Positions 1 to 10,931 are shown, counted from the stretch's first letter. The stretch: 20,089 nucleotides of DNA from Ichthyophonus hoferi (GCA_002751075.1 NAOQ01000461.1:39633-59721), one strand, 5' to 3'. A program made the numbers and translations. The notes: generated by a model not told the origin, from the sequence alone.

Positions 1-201
1 AACCAATCCCAATTTTCAAATTAATAAAAGACTATAAAAGCAAGTGCTGGACGCTAACTTTGTTTATCTTGGAAACTTAACTAAAGTTCTGTTTCATTAT
101 GGTAAAGATACATTCTTTCTTTCTATTTTGCTTAGATAAGAATAATATTTTCTATAAAACTATTCCTTGATCGATCCTTCTATTCCGATAGAAGATCGAA
201 T

Positions 202-366
202 ATGGAGTCTGCCTCATATTCTAAACCCAACAAGGAAATCAACGAGACCACCGAGAGGGATCTCTTATCGAGAAATGGAGTAGACTCAGCTGGTGACATG
301 GTCATCAGCGACGTGTCCAATCGCACTCAGATGCAATTCTCACGATTTCAGAAGAGGCTTCTCTGA
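202..366 (+). CDS. Short open exon, probable 3' end of an upstream gene
   Basis: A 54-codon open stretch from ATG 202 to TGA 364-366. It is clearly less AT-rich than its surroundings and encodes a hydrophilic, Ser/Glu/Arg-rich peptide (starts MESASYSKPN, ends RFQKRLL). An AATAAA signal follows within 20 bp, as expected after a terminal exon. The frame stays open upstream to about 136, and possible acceptors lie at 131-135 (cttag) and 187-191 (gatag), so the ATG may be internal and the exon may join coding sequence left of the window. No domain, signal peptide or membrane segment is visible. The product is not recognised. The alternative is a stand-alone small protein; coding status is likely but unproved. 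Confidence 0.45.
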   Translation: MESASYSKPNKEINETTERDLLSRNGVDSAGDMVISDVSNRTQMQFSRFQKRLL

Positions 367-376
367 TTCCTTACAA

Positions 377-382
377 AATAAA
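377..382 (+). terminator. Poly(A) signal after the short exon
   Basis: AATAAA lies 11 bp after the stop of the 202-366 exon. In eukaryotes this is the canonical cleavage/polyadenylation hexamer. Its placement supports the reading of that exon as a 3'-terminal one. Confidence 0.4.
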
Positions 383-1624
383 ACTAAACTTATTTAACTA
401 AGATTGGGATCCTTTTATCTGCTGCCTAATGGGAAACTTTACTTAATAAAGTCAAGAACAGATCGTCTGCAAGCAAACTATTATTATATTATATTATATT
501 ATATTATATCACATGCTGTTTTATTTTTTTATGCTGTTATATTACAATTTACTATGCTATGTATAGAAATCTGTAATATTCTAGCAACTATTTGCTCTTT
601 TTTTTTGGGGTTCTCCAGTGTACGATCAGTAAGGGGTGCTATATTGTGATGCAAATAATAGCTATTATCTACTTAATGTTAGTGGGCGCCGACTTCTGAA
701 CGAATGAGATATCTGGACAGATTATTGTATGTGAGTGTCAACGACGGACTAGACATTACAATAACGATGTGATTGTTATTTATAAACAATGTAGTAAACT
801 TCAGTTAAGTAATTAAATGCAAATTTTTTTGTATGTTACGAATGATTTCGTATTTTGCCAGGGGCCTTTATTAGTTATTTCGGTTTTCGTCAATCTTGAT
901 AATCTATACTAATTTTTCCTCATTAAAATGGCTCTTTAGCCAATTACCTTATATGCAACTGTTCACATTCACAAACTGTGTATTGACAAATCAATTTACT
1001 GGTTGAAAACAATCCGATCATTATCTGCTTGCTATCAGATCTTCGGCCAAAACTACTTATTCATTTATAATTAACCATCTGGCAACACCATTCTATATTA
1101 CATTGTATTTTATTATGTTATGTTATATTATATTATATTATATTGCTATATTTTATTGCTATATTATATTATATTATTATATGGTCGACTAGTTTATCTA
1201 GATTCAATAAACTGCATCTTGTATTGGTTAGATAGGAGTAACAATACAATTGGATGAATATTAATATACTAATTATTATTGGTTAATAAGTATTAAAATA
1301 GACCAATGAGAGTGCAATGAATAATTAGGTATGACGTCCACGTGTTCAAGCGAATTTAGCAATCAAGACTTCAAACCTTTAAACCCATGAGAAATACTTT
1401 AAATATAAATTAAACCTTATTATACAATACTCTAATGATATAATAATATAATAATATAATAAAAAATGATATAATAATATAGTAATATGACAGTAATAAT
1501 ATAATGATGTAGTAATAAAATATAAAATGTTATAATATAATATATAATAGTGAGCCAATTTTTCTCGTCCTGACTCGAACCAATCTATAGATATTACACG
1601 TTTGTGCAAATCAATCTAATACGT
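383..1624. other. Gene-free AT-rich spacer
   Basis: No exon with family similarity or coherent splice signals was found on either strand. It contains pentanucleotide runs of ATATT (about 481-509 and 1093-1182) and a TATAATAA-type imperfect repeat (about 1436-1550). ATTGG/CCAAT pentamers occur at several places (about 1226, 1278, 1301, 1578). The open frames here are translations of repeats. Confidence 0.6.
1093..1182. repeat. ATATT pentanucleotide repeat
   Basis: Imperfect tandem ATATT/TATAT units interrupted by GTTAT and TTGCT variants. This is the same pentamer family that recurs in introns of the serine dehydratase and BTB genes. Confidence 0.8.
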
Positions 1625-1692
1625 TATTGGTCCTAAACTTAAACCTAATTCCCATCTATGATTGGTCTGGCAGTATGATATTATATATATAA
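1625..1692 (+). promoter_or_regulatory. Putative promoter of the serine dehydratase gene
   Basis: Two inverted CCAAT boxes (ATTGG at 1626-1630 and 1661-1665) lie just upstream of a TATA-like run at 1682-1692, about 145 bp before the ATG at 1838. The order CCAAT then TATA then start is typical of RNA polymerase II promoters. AT-richness makes chance TATA matches common, so the assignment rests on the arrangement. Confidence 0.35.
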
Positions 1693-1837
1693 GCAAGCCA
1701 CATACCTTGAGAGTTTGCCCTACATATATATATATAGTATAGGCAGTTTGTTATGTTAGGATAGTATTAATACTTACTAGTTATTATCTTAGTGTATAGT
1801 ATAACACATACATGCATACTATAATAATCATAGAATA

Positions 1838-4800
1838 ATGGATAGCTTTAATACACATACCCCCGAGGTAAAGATCCTCAGCAGGAAGGGATCTCCAAAA
1901 ACGATCAATGTTTATAGTAAAGGGAGGACAACTAAGGAGGTGTATCCACAACTCAAGGCGGTGGTAAGTGTATAACCATGTTGTATAACCATGTATATCT
2001 ATGTATTTTGTTGTGATATACCGAGATGCGCATATGTACGTACATATTTATGTATATACATATATATAGATGTAGACTATGCGTGTATGTTGGGTGAGAT
2101 AGTAGTATGAGGCACATGTGTACGTACATATATGTCGATATATATATATATATATACAGATACAGGCTTATAGATGTGATTATATCAATGCACATCTATT
2201 TATTTGTTACAGCTTTATTTTGTATAAATATATATACATGCATGAACATTGACCTATCAGCTTAACTGACTACCTATACTCTACTATACAATACTATACT
2301 GTACCATATTATGTCATATTATACTATACTGCACTATATCATATCATATAGCACCCATATTCATTCCCTTTTCTCTCCTTTACTTAGAACTTCAATTTAA
2401 AATTTATTTTAAAGTCTATTTTTTAGCAATAGCCTTTCTTCTATTCATCTCATTAATTTTTAATTTTAATCTTCTAATCACAGGGTATGCAATCTCTTAC
2501 TAAACTATACCGTATTGGTATGGGGCCAAGTTCATCCCATACTATGGGGCCTAGAAGGGCAGCATTGAGATTTAAATCTCGCTTCCCATTGGCTACCAAG
2601 GCTAAGGTTGAATTATTTGGGAGTTTAGCTGCCACTGGCAAGGGACATATGACAGATAAGGCTATATTGGATGTACTAGGTAGGTTTTTATTGGGTATAG
2701 TAATATGAATAATAACTATATTAGGAATCAACCATATGACAAATAGGGCTGTATTGGATGGGCTAAGTTGGTTCTTATCGGGTGCAGTAATAGGAATAAT
2801 AATTATTGAGTGGGACCATACGAGTAATCAAGCTGTCTTGGATATAATTGGTTCATATAACCATAGTTACCATATTCAGTTATTTTTTCTTTTAGAGGCA
2901 GTCTATAAAAAATAAATCAATCTAGGCCATGCCCGAAAAGGACCTTTCCTCTTTTCTGTCCTGGTTATGTGATTTTTTTTTCAATTGAGACATGTTAAAT
3001 TTTCTTATCAATTATTATTTCTCGTTTTAGTCTTGATCATAAATAATTTCTCGCCAATCAGAACACATTATATTCATTTATGAATCCATTTCCTTCCTTG
3101 TTGATTCTAATCACATTATTTATATTCAATGAAAACAGGACATAACAATACCGAATTGGTATGGCTACCCGACGAGACCCTTCCACTGCATCCTAATGGT
3201 ATGAGGTTTAGTGTGATAGATCCAGTAGATGATAGTATACAGGAAGGGTTTGAGTGCTATAGTGTAGGAGGAGGCGCACTGGTAGAGCCAGGGGATTTGA
3301 AGAGAAGCCCAAGCCCAGGGAATGTTGAGGTAGGTTTGTGGGTGTAGAGATAAGGTAGAGGTAGGAGGGTGTTATAGTATTATATAATATAGTATAGTAT
3401 AATATAGTAGGATATAGTGTGCTATTGTGTAGGAGGATGGTATAATAGGATTGTGGGTATGTTATATGGTATTACATAGTATAGTATTGCATAGTATTAC
3501 GTAGTATTATATAATATTATATTTTCTTACAAAATCTAACAAGGAAGTGTGATTGGTTCTCCAATATATATATATTTAACCTAGACTCATTTGCTTAATT
3601 AATAACATTCAATGCTAATAATTATAATCCAGGGCAGGACCTGGGAGGTATATGAACTCAACACCATGAACCAGCTTCTTGAGTGGTGTGAAACCACAGG
3701 CCGTCCCTTGCATGAATATGTATATGAGAATGAGCAAGAGGAGGAGATAAAGAAATACCTAGCTAAGGTCTGGGAGCAAATGGAAACTACTAGGGATAAT
3801 GGTATGTGTATGTATGTATGTATTTCTGTATATTTGTATATATGTATATATATATACTAACACATACATACCCCTGCCTATTTGTATATTCCTCCATACG
3901 TATATATATATATATATATATATTATATCTGTTTACCTATATCTACCTATACCGATATATATAACTATAGGGCTACGTTCTACTGGAGTTCTACCGGGTG
4001 GCCTCTGTGTCCCCAGGAAAGCCAATGGAATGTATAAAAAATTACGATCAAGAATGGGCGATAAAACCCGGTGTACTCCTATGCTGTTTGCATATGCGCT
4101 GGTATGTATATATATATGTAAAACAGTGGTCGATCAAGAATGAGAAATAAAACATGGTGGGCTGTACTCCTATGCTGTCTGCATGTCTTTACCCTGCCAG
4201 GGTTATATACATATACATATACCCTATTATACTAACCTACTATCACCTATGCACACATACATGTACATCCACATATACATATAACTACATAGGCAGTAAT
4301 GGAAGAGAATGCGAGTGGGGGTATCGTAGTAACCGCCCCTACCTGTGGTTCCTGTGGGGTTATCCCCTCTGTTATAAGTTACATCAGTAAACACACCTTA
4401 CCAGACACCACACACGAGGATATTATAAACGCCCTAGCTACGGCCGGATTAGTCGGAAACGTGACTAAAACTAATGCTTCTATTTCAGGGGCTGAGGTAG
4501 GTTTTGATTTTGATTTTTAAATTATAATTGAACCATATTCTTTTCATTTATATATATACGCAGAGTTCCTATAATCACAAAAATATTTTAAAGTTAAATA
4601 TTATTTAACTGACCAATATTATATAGGTCGGTTGCCAGGGTGAGGTTGGAACAGCGGCATCTATGGCGGCCGCGGCGGCAGCCTATTTGATGGGAGGCTC
4701 ACCCAATCAGATTGAATATGCCGCTGAAATGGCTATGTATGTATGGTTAATCTATAGATCCATATATATATATCATATATAGTATAGGATAGTACACAGT

Positions 4801-6355
4801 ATTGTGCATAGTATAGTGTATATATAGTATTTGTACTATAGATAGTCAATTTAAGTATTGTATATTTGTATATGTATGCCATATTATATTATATTATATT
4901 ATATTATATTATACTATATTATATTATATTGTATTAATTTATCTTGCACTATATTATACCATACCATGTCATATTATACTATACTATACTACACTACACT
5001 ACACCACCATAACATACTACGATACACTTTATTATACTATACTACACTATACTACACTGCATTATACTATACACTACTCACCCTCGCCTCTCTCCCATTG
5101 AACTACAGGGAACACTTCCTAGGACTCACCTGCGATCCAGTTGAAGGGCTTGTACAGATACCATGTATAGAAAGGAATGTCTTTGCAGCCAGTAGAGCAA
5201 TAGATGCGGCAGAGTATGCGTTATTAAGTGACGGGAGACATAGAATGTATGTATAAGTATAAGTATATGTATGTATGTATTTATAGACTGTATGTATATG
5301 CTCGTGTCTATGTACAAGTATATGTATAAATTATATGTATATTAAATATAAGTCGGGTATATATATGATTTTTATACCTAATCCAATAATAAAACTTGAT
5401 AAAAATTACCCCCTCTTACTCCCCTCTCACCCTCGCAGCTCATTCGATGAAGTAGTTCTGACCATGAAGATGACAGGTCTTGATATTGAGGAATGTTATA
5501 GGGAAACTGCAAAGGGCGGATTAGCTAGTACATACAATTTGGATGAGAGGTTGAAGAAGGTATGTAATAGGGTATAATGATTCCTTAATTAATTAAAACT
5601 TCGTTATTTTATATTGGAATATAAAATATACTTTATTTCTGTTTTTCTTTATCTCTTAGAACATGTGTAATACGTTACATTTATTTCTTCTTTATTTATT
5701 TGTTATTCTGCTAGTAATCAAAATTGTAGAGATTGTCTATAAAACGTAGGTAACAATGATTCAGACTGAGACTAATTTCTGTATACTATATTAGGTATAC
5801 AGTTTAATCCGAATTTAGTCTTATCACATCAAAAGTGTTCAGATTGATATAGATTAACCACTGTGTGGTTTAGACGAGGCTTCTAGTTTTGCTTACACTA
5901 TGATACACTATATACTATGCACTATATCCTGCATAATGTACCTTATTTATATTACAGTAATATATATATATATATATTATATATACAATAGTGTCTAAAC
6001 GGAAGATTTTCTAAACAGATATAGCATATCATACAAAGCAAACTATATGGTTGAGTTTCAATCCACATATACGGATATATTATTGGCTTTTGCCGAGATC
6101 AACCCAGTCAATACCAATTGATATGCAATTACTCAAGATTATGTATCTATATCTAAAATTATGCAAAAGAAAGACCTGTTTGCAATGTTGTACTATACGT
6201 ACTTACCACCTCTATCTATCTTTCTCTCTATACAGGAGGGTGCACAGGAATTTATCGATCAGATTGTGCAACAAAAGATGGATGCCATTCGTGCATTTAA
6301 CGATACGCATCAACATGATGCTGTGATCACGCATTCCAAAACATGTACCTGTTAA
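1838..6355 (+). CDS. Iron-sulfur L-serine dehydratase (L-serine ammonia-lyase), ten exons
   Basis: Converts L-serine to pyruvate and ammonia using an oxygen-sensitive [4Fe-4S] cluster. Exons: 1838-1963, 2484-2679, 3139-3329, 3633-3801, 3971-4101, 4293-4496, 4627-4736, 5109-5246, 5439-5559, 6236-6355. They total 1506 nt (501 aa) with consistent phases; E. coli SdaA has 454. The beta domain comes first, with the family motif [10 protein letters not shown] near residues 56-65 and [13 protein letters not shown] after it. The alpha domain follows: [22 protein letters not shown] (about 286-293), [14 protein letters not shown] and QIPCIERN. The cluster ligands should be Cys342, Cys384 and Cys395, all present. 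Residues 1-42 form a leader without an obvious targeting signal, and exon 10 adds a divergent tail ending CTC. A bacterial-type enzyme with nine introns points to an old transfer or an inherited fungal/protist copy. Family assignment is secure; the leader and last exon are less so. Confidence 0.93.
2646..2875 (+). repeat. Tandem copies of the exon 2 end inside intron 2 (about 85 bp period)
   Basis: The exon 2/donor segment beginning catatgacagataagg at 2646 recurs at 2733 (catatgacaaataggg) and, more degraded, at 2817. The first two copies match over about 80 bp, including the donor region (CTAGGTAGGT against CTAAGTTGGT). Only the first copy is in frame with the enzyme. Confidence 0.85.
4045..4195 (+). 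repeat. Tandem copy of the exon 5 end inside intron 5 (86 bp period)
   Basis: cgatcaagaatg at 4045 in exon 5 recurs at 4131 in intron 5. The similarity runs about 60 bp and includes the shared string gtactcctatgctgt. The intron copy has an in-frame stop in the enzyme's frame, so it is a non-coding relic. Confidence 0.85.
4881..5077 (+). repeat. Pentanucleotide array in intron 7
   Basis: Tandem ATATT units grade into ATACT and ACACT units across most of intron 7 of the serine dehydratase gene, between exons 7 and 8. The array encodes only a spurious Tyr/Leu/Ile-rich frame. Confidence 0.85.
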
Positions 6356-6507
6356 CTACAATGTGTATTGCTATATAGAGAAAATAATTGGAAATTGATA
6401 TCAATGCATAATAGGATAATAATGTATATTAATATATATGGAAACAAATAGAAAAATATCACTGGATGATATGTTGAAGATTAATCATTAATCGAGAATG
6501 GAAGTCA

Positions 6508-6513
6508 AATAAA
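6508..6513 (+). terminator. Poly(A) signal of the serine dehydratase gene
   Basis: AATAAA lies 153 nt past the TAA stop (6353-6355). It is the first canonical hexamer downstream and gives a plausible short 3' UTR. Confidence 0.45.
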
Positions 6514-6532
6514 GGTATTGAATGTATATATC

Positions 6533-6563
<31 letters not shown>

Positions 6564-7070
6564 GTACGTGTGTGGATGTATATATGTTTTGATGTATGCA
6601 TTTGTGTATATGTGTGTATGGATGTATGGAATAGCTATAATTGATAACTAATGCAATAATGCAATTCATATACAAGTATATAGGTATAATAGGTTGTATG
6701 TTTGATGGTATATATACTTTTATACTCTAATGAAAAGTAATAATGTAATATAACGTGAATGGATAGCGTTTAATGTAAAACACATATATGTAAAGATATC
6801 GGAAGAAATATAATAGTTATAGTGTAGCATACTATCGTATAATGTAGTGTAGCATTAGCATAGTAATGCATAGTAAATTATAGTAAATTATATTATAGTA
6901 TAGTACAATATACGTTTAAAATTGATAAAGACGGACAGGCTAGTTAAAGTACTCTACTGCCAACTGAGTTCCAACCTTGATGATTACTGGCTTAAAATCA
7001 GTACATTACGACGTATATAAGCCAATTATCACGGCTAATTTCCTAATTAATCATATTAACTGTTCTTAAG

Positions 7071-7093
7071 TTTCAGCCGCGTAGCGGCTGAAA
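7071..7093. other. Perfect GC-rich hairpin
   Basis: A 10-bp perfect inverted repeat (TTTCAGCCGC / GCGGCTGAAA) surrounds a 3-nt GTA spacer. Its GC content stands out sharply from the AT-rich spacer. It may fold in RNA or extrude as a cruciform; no flanking gene makes its role clear. Confidence 0.75.
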
Positions 7094-8112
7094 CGATATT
7101 CAAATTAAACTGCCCAGATTATTTAGACAACAGTTTATGAGCTAATAAAACTCATACCAAACTGTTTGGTTTAGGCCTATATATATTGTTTATTAAATTC
7201 AAGGTTAACCAACAAGTTCACACATAAGAATCGTGTTTACCCACAACTAATCTTACTGTGTACTAAAATACTCTATATACGTGTGTCAAACACACTAGAA
7301 TAATCTGTATGTAACACTAATATATACCACACTAAAACATTTTGTGACATCATACCAACTATTTAATTCTCCAATACATGTTTGTCATTTGATGTTTGTA
7401 ATATTTTACATTTAAATTTTCATTCATCCTCTGATTGTAGTCATCTGTGGTCACTGGAGTTTTTGATTAGCTGCAATTGATGTAAATCGTTGATCAATCA
7501 ACTTGATCAATACTCAATCGCTATCTAATCACCAACGTATTTTATTCTACTATTTTATCCATATAATAAAAAACATAATAATTATATTATACATATTTCA
7601 CACCTAGAAGGCACGTATAGCATTAGTATTTTTTGTGTTTTTATGTTTTTATTTTCTTTACAAATATCAGGTAATAATAATAACAATAATAACATAAGTA
7701 TGATCAATGATTAATTTCCAATCAATTTTATCAATCACTGCTTGATTATTACGATTAAGCTTTTAATTACTAACGCATCACCTATGAAAATCTTCCATTA
7801 CAATTTAATGTCTACTTTTTTTTGTAGTCTAATCCTATCGGTTCTAACTATTAACAGTAAATATATGTATATCAGAGGGTGTACTAGACTATATTATACA
7901 GTACTTTGCTATATGCTATACTATACTATATACTATTCTATAGACTACCATGTACTATTGCACTATTATATCATCATATCACATCATAAATGTATAAGAG
8001 TAGCTCTAGTTTGGTATATGAGGGGAATGAGGAAGAATACAATACAGAACTCCAATGATTGTTTGTGAACATTAAATTTATAAGATATATATATATGTGT
8101 ATGTATTTGTGT

Positions 8113-8275
8113 ATGATATGATAGGATAATAAGATAATATTATGATAGGATAATAGTATTATAGAATAATAGTATAACAGGAGAATTAGCTAATAATAGA
8201 ATAATAGGATAATATGATAATAGTATAGCAGAATAATAGGATGATAGTGTCCGAGTATAATAATATGATAGGATG
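8113..8275. repeat. GATAATAG-type imperfect repeat
   Basis: About twenty loosely conserved units built on GATAATAG/ATAATAGGAT, just downstream of the CCDC28-like stop codon on the opposite strand. Confidence 0.65.
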
Positions 8276-8381
8276 TGTGTATGTATCAGTTTATACAAGC
8301 CAATCAATACTAATTCTGTGAAAGAAAGCCAATGGTAAACGTACCTGGAGACATCATGTAATTATACGTTATTATAGTCAA

Positions 8382-10757
8382 TTAAAAATGTTGTAAATCA
8401 TTAACATGCAGTTTAACTCTGTATTATGATTGGTCATTAGAAAAGGTTTAAAATAGTGTAGTTTTAAATAAGTATATTGATTAGTTTAGTTCATTAATTA
8501 AACGATAGCATTTGCATGCGTAATAATCAATATGTTTAATAAATAAATGAAGAAAGAGAAAGAGAGAGAAAGGAAGAGATAGAGATAGAGAGATAACGAG
8601 AAAGAGAGAGAGAGGAAGAGAAAGAGAGACAGAGAGGAAGAGAGTAAGAGCATAGATATGACCATAACAAATATGAAAAGGAAACGACTTATATTTTAGA
8701 GTTAAAATATAACTACGTGTATACCAATAGAATACTCACATGGTTGTACTTAGATCAGCCAACTACAATACACCATTCCAATTGGTCGGTAGGATTAATC
8801 GTTGCATTTGAATTGGGTGAGAGAATGAGTATATATACGTGTGCATATGAGCAATAAGAAGTATAGACATAGGTAGAGGTAGAGGTAGAGGTATAAGGAA
8901 TACTATATATACACATATACAAACACAGATATATATAAATAGATATACAAATGTGTAGTGTATATTATAATATAATACATTCCATTACATTATATTACAT
9001 TTAATAATACTATATATACATCTACAAACATACGTATACATAAATAGATATACGTGTACAGTATCTATCATACATGACACTATACATACTACGTTATATG
9101 ACATTATATTACATTACCATGCACACATTAAAACATATATATATATATACCTGATCCAACATAGTATGAAACTGTGTGCTATATTCTTTCTCAAACACAT
9201 CTGGATTTGCTGTATCCGTCTGATTTTGCATAGTAGTAGGATTTTGATGCCTATAGGGACAAGATTTAGAGATTTCAGGGCATATATGGTATGTAAATTC
9301 GTGCGTACATTAGTATGTAATTGGATACATAAACAGTATGTAATTTGCTATATAAATTAATATGTAATTTGATATACAAATTAGTATGTAGGTTGGTACA
9401 TAATTTGATAAATAAATTAATATGCAAATTGGTGTGTAATGTGGTATATCAATTGGCATAAAAAGCAGTATGTAAATAGGTATCTAATTTGGCTCCCTAG
9501 ACCGCAACCCCATAGTATAGTGCTCTTAGGGGGATGGTGTGCAGAAGGGGTGTATTGATAGTATGATAGTATATTAATATAATAGTCTATATAATGGTGT
9601 GCACGCCTGTATATCAAACTAACCACTAACATACATGCATTAATTTTATATTTGAAAGTATATGCATATAGGTATGCAAATAAATTTATCTAAACCAATA
9701 GAAATATCTATAATCTCCATCTTTTCCCCTTTTTATTGGTTGTTTTCTTATTCAGATATAACACTTTATAATGAAATTTTGATATAATACATACACCAAT
9801 CACCTACTTTAAATGCTAATAATCTTTTTAATCTCATGCATTTTTTATATAAGATATACAATTAATAGATTAATTTAACATATAGACAAATCACCTACAG
9901 CTTTTCCGCGCTATCTCGTTCTAATATCATGTGTGTAGCAGCCAACTGTCGCTGCCTATCGAAAATAGAGTTCATTTGTTCAAAGATATGTATCGAATCA
10001 GGACCTGTAGATAAAAATTATTATTATATTATGCGAGTTTCTTACTGGTAGTTTTAAATTAAAAATCGATTATAGTAAGGTGTTTGTTTTTTTAAAAATA
10101 TCTATAGAATCAGGATCATACCTACCTACCTACCTACTTAACTACTTAGTTATTTACTTACTACCATATATAAAAACATAAATAATTATAAAAATATATC
10201 CCCTTATACACATTACATGCGAGCATAAATATATACCCTAACCCCCATATATAAACATATTTACACACCTGCCTAACTATCTAACAAACTCCCTATACAC
10301 ATACATATTGGCATATACAAGCATATGCATATACACAAACCACAAATACACACATACATACACATCAACACGTACCAAAAGCCAACATCTTTCCCTGACT
10401 AAACCTTTCTTTAAGCGCATTAAAATCTGCCTCATAATTCAATTCGGACCTCTCAGATGTATCCTCCTGCTCGTCATCCCACTCCCTCTCACTCTCACTC
10501 TCTTCAGATGTATTACTTGTCCCTACTCGTGACATAATAGTTTCATTATTAGAAGTCATTCCCTTCTTTTTAAAATTATGAGAGCTTTTACTATGTCTGG
10601 TTGACGCTCTGTGTTGCCTTTGAAAAAATGGCGTGTGTAATAGGGACGGATCTGCTGCTGCTACTGTTGCTGAGGCAACATTGGGTTCCTCTTTTTCATC
10701 TTGTGAAGGAAATATGTTGATGCGTGTGTATTGGGGTGCGTGTCCGTGTGCGTCCAT
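8382..10757 (-). CDS. CCDC28-like (DUF4061) coiled-coil protein, five exons
   Basis: Exons in transcript order: 10757-10376, 10004-9899, 9250-9151, 8762-8740 (23 nt) and 8418-8382. They total 648 nt (215 aa) with consistent phases. Residues 1-105 are low-complexity and end in a Ser/Glu-rich stretch (TSEESESEREWDDEQED). The conserved part follows: DFNALKERFSQGKMLAFG (about 111-128), FEQMNSIFDRQRQLAATH, then LDQLADLSTTIVKLHVND at the C-terminus. From memory, animal CCDC28A/B carry FHSGKLQAFG, FEQ and LSNLEELNSSIQKLHLAD at the same places, which is the basis for the call. In vertebrates CCDC28B is linked to ciliary length and to the mTORC2 subunit SIN1, so a flagellar or signalling role is an inference. 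The frame is open above ATG 10757 only through a poly-Leu stretch made by an ATT-type repeat, without another ATG. The last two exons rest on phase and motif match. Confidence 0.72.
8549..8651. repeat. GA-rich (pyrimidine-rich on the minus strand) tract
   Basis: About 100 nt almost purely of A and G on the plus strand (GAGA, GGAAGA, AGAGATAGAG). It lies in intron 4 of the minus-strand CCDC28-like gene, where the RNA would be a long polypyrimidine run between the 23-nt microexon and the last exon. Confidence 0.85.
8870..8893. repeat. AGGTAG hexamer repeat
   Basis: Four tandem copies of the hexamer TAGAGG/AGGTAG in intron 3 of the CCDC28-like gene. Confidence 0.7.
9289..9491. repeat. Degenerate 12-bp minisatellite
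   Basis: About 17 consecutive units, nearly all exactly 12 bp, with consensus RTATRTAAATTG (for example gtatgtaattgg, ctatataaatta, atatgtaatttg, gtatctaatttg). It lies in intron 2 of the CCDC28-like gene, next to exon 3. Confidence 0.75.
9980..10121 (-). repeat. Tandem copy of the exon 2 start inside intron 1
   Basis: The first 30-odd bases of exon 2 and its edge (plus-strand positions about 9968-10003) recur about 112 bp away in intron 1, at about 10085-10115. About 27 of 34 aligned bases agree, centred on gaatcagga. This is an exon-edge relic like those in the serine dehydratase and BTB genes. Confidence 0.6.
10120..10146. repeat. CCTA tetranucleotide repeat
   Basis: Short tandem CCTA units followed by related CTTA units, in intron 1 of the CCDC28-like gene. 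Confidence 0.7.
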
Positions 10758-10760
10758 GGT

Positions 10761-10931
10761 TGGTAGTAACAATAATGATAGTAATAATAATAATAGCAAT
10801 AATAGTAATAGTAATAATAGTAATAGTAATAGTGATAATTATTATAATTATTACTATTATTATTAACGATAATAATAATAGTAATAATAAATAATAGTAA
10901 TAATATTAATACCAATAATAATAATAATAAT
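10761..10931. repeat. AAT/AGT trinucleotide repeat upstream of the CCDC28-like start
   Basis: About 170 bp of imperfect AAT, AGT and ATT triplets directly upstream of the minus-strand ATG at 10757. In the gene's own frame the nearest triplets read as a run of leucine codons, so an N-terminally extended start there would be an artefact of the repeat. Confidence 0.85.

Larger units (their letters stand above)
6514..8381. other. Repeat-rich spacer between convergent genes
   Basis: No credible exon was found on either strand between the serine dehydratase 3' end and the stop of the minus-strand CCDC28-like gene. It contains (TA)n and TATG-type runs (6526-6610), TATAG-like repeats (6820-6905), a GC-rich hairpin (7071-7093), TATAC-like repeats (7890-7930) and a GATAATAG imperfect array (8113-8275). 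The 108-codon open frame at 7742-8068 has repeat-like composition. Confidence 0.55.

Noticed and set aside
1559-1600. B-box-like sequence (ggttcgagtc on the minus strand) suggesting a tRNA or SINE
   Set aside because: The flanking bases do not form a T-arm stem, and no matching A box or acceptor stem was found.
4858-5100. Open frame rich in Tyr/Ile/Leu before the serine dehydratase exon 8
   Set aside because: It is the intron 7 pentanucleotide array running into the real exon, with no independent coding signal.
8736-8738. In-frame TGA right after the microexon as the end of the CCDC28-like gene
   Set aside because: A strong GTGAGT donor overlaps it, and splicing to 8418 restores the family's C-terminal motif in phase; it remains a possible alternative end.
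10758-10799. Poly-leucine N-terminal extension resembling a signal peptide on the CCDC28-like protein
   Set aside because: It is produced by the ATT-type triplet repeat and has no ATG; ATG 10757 is the first start.
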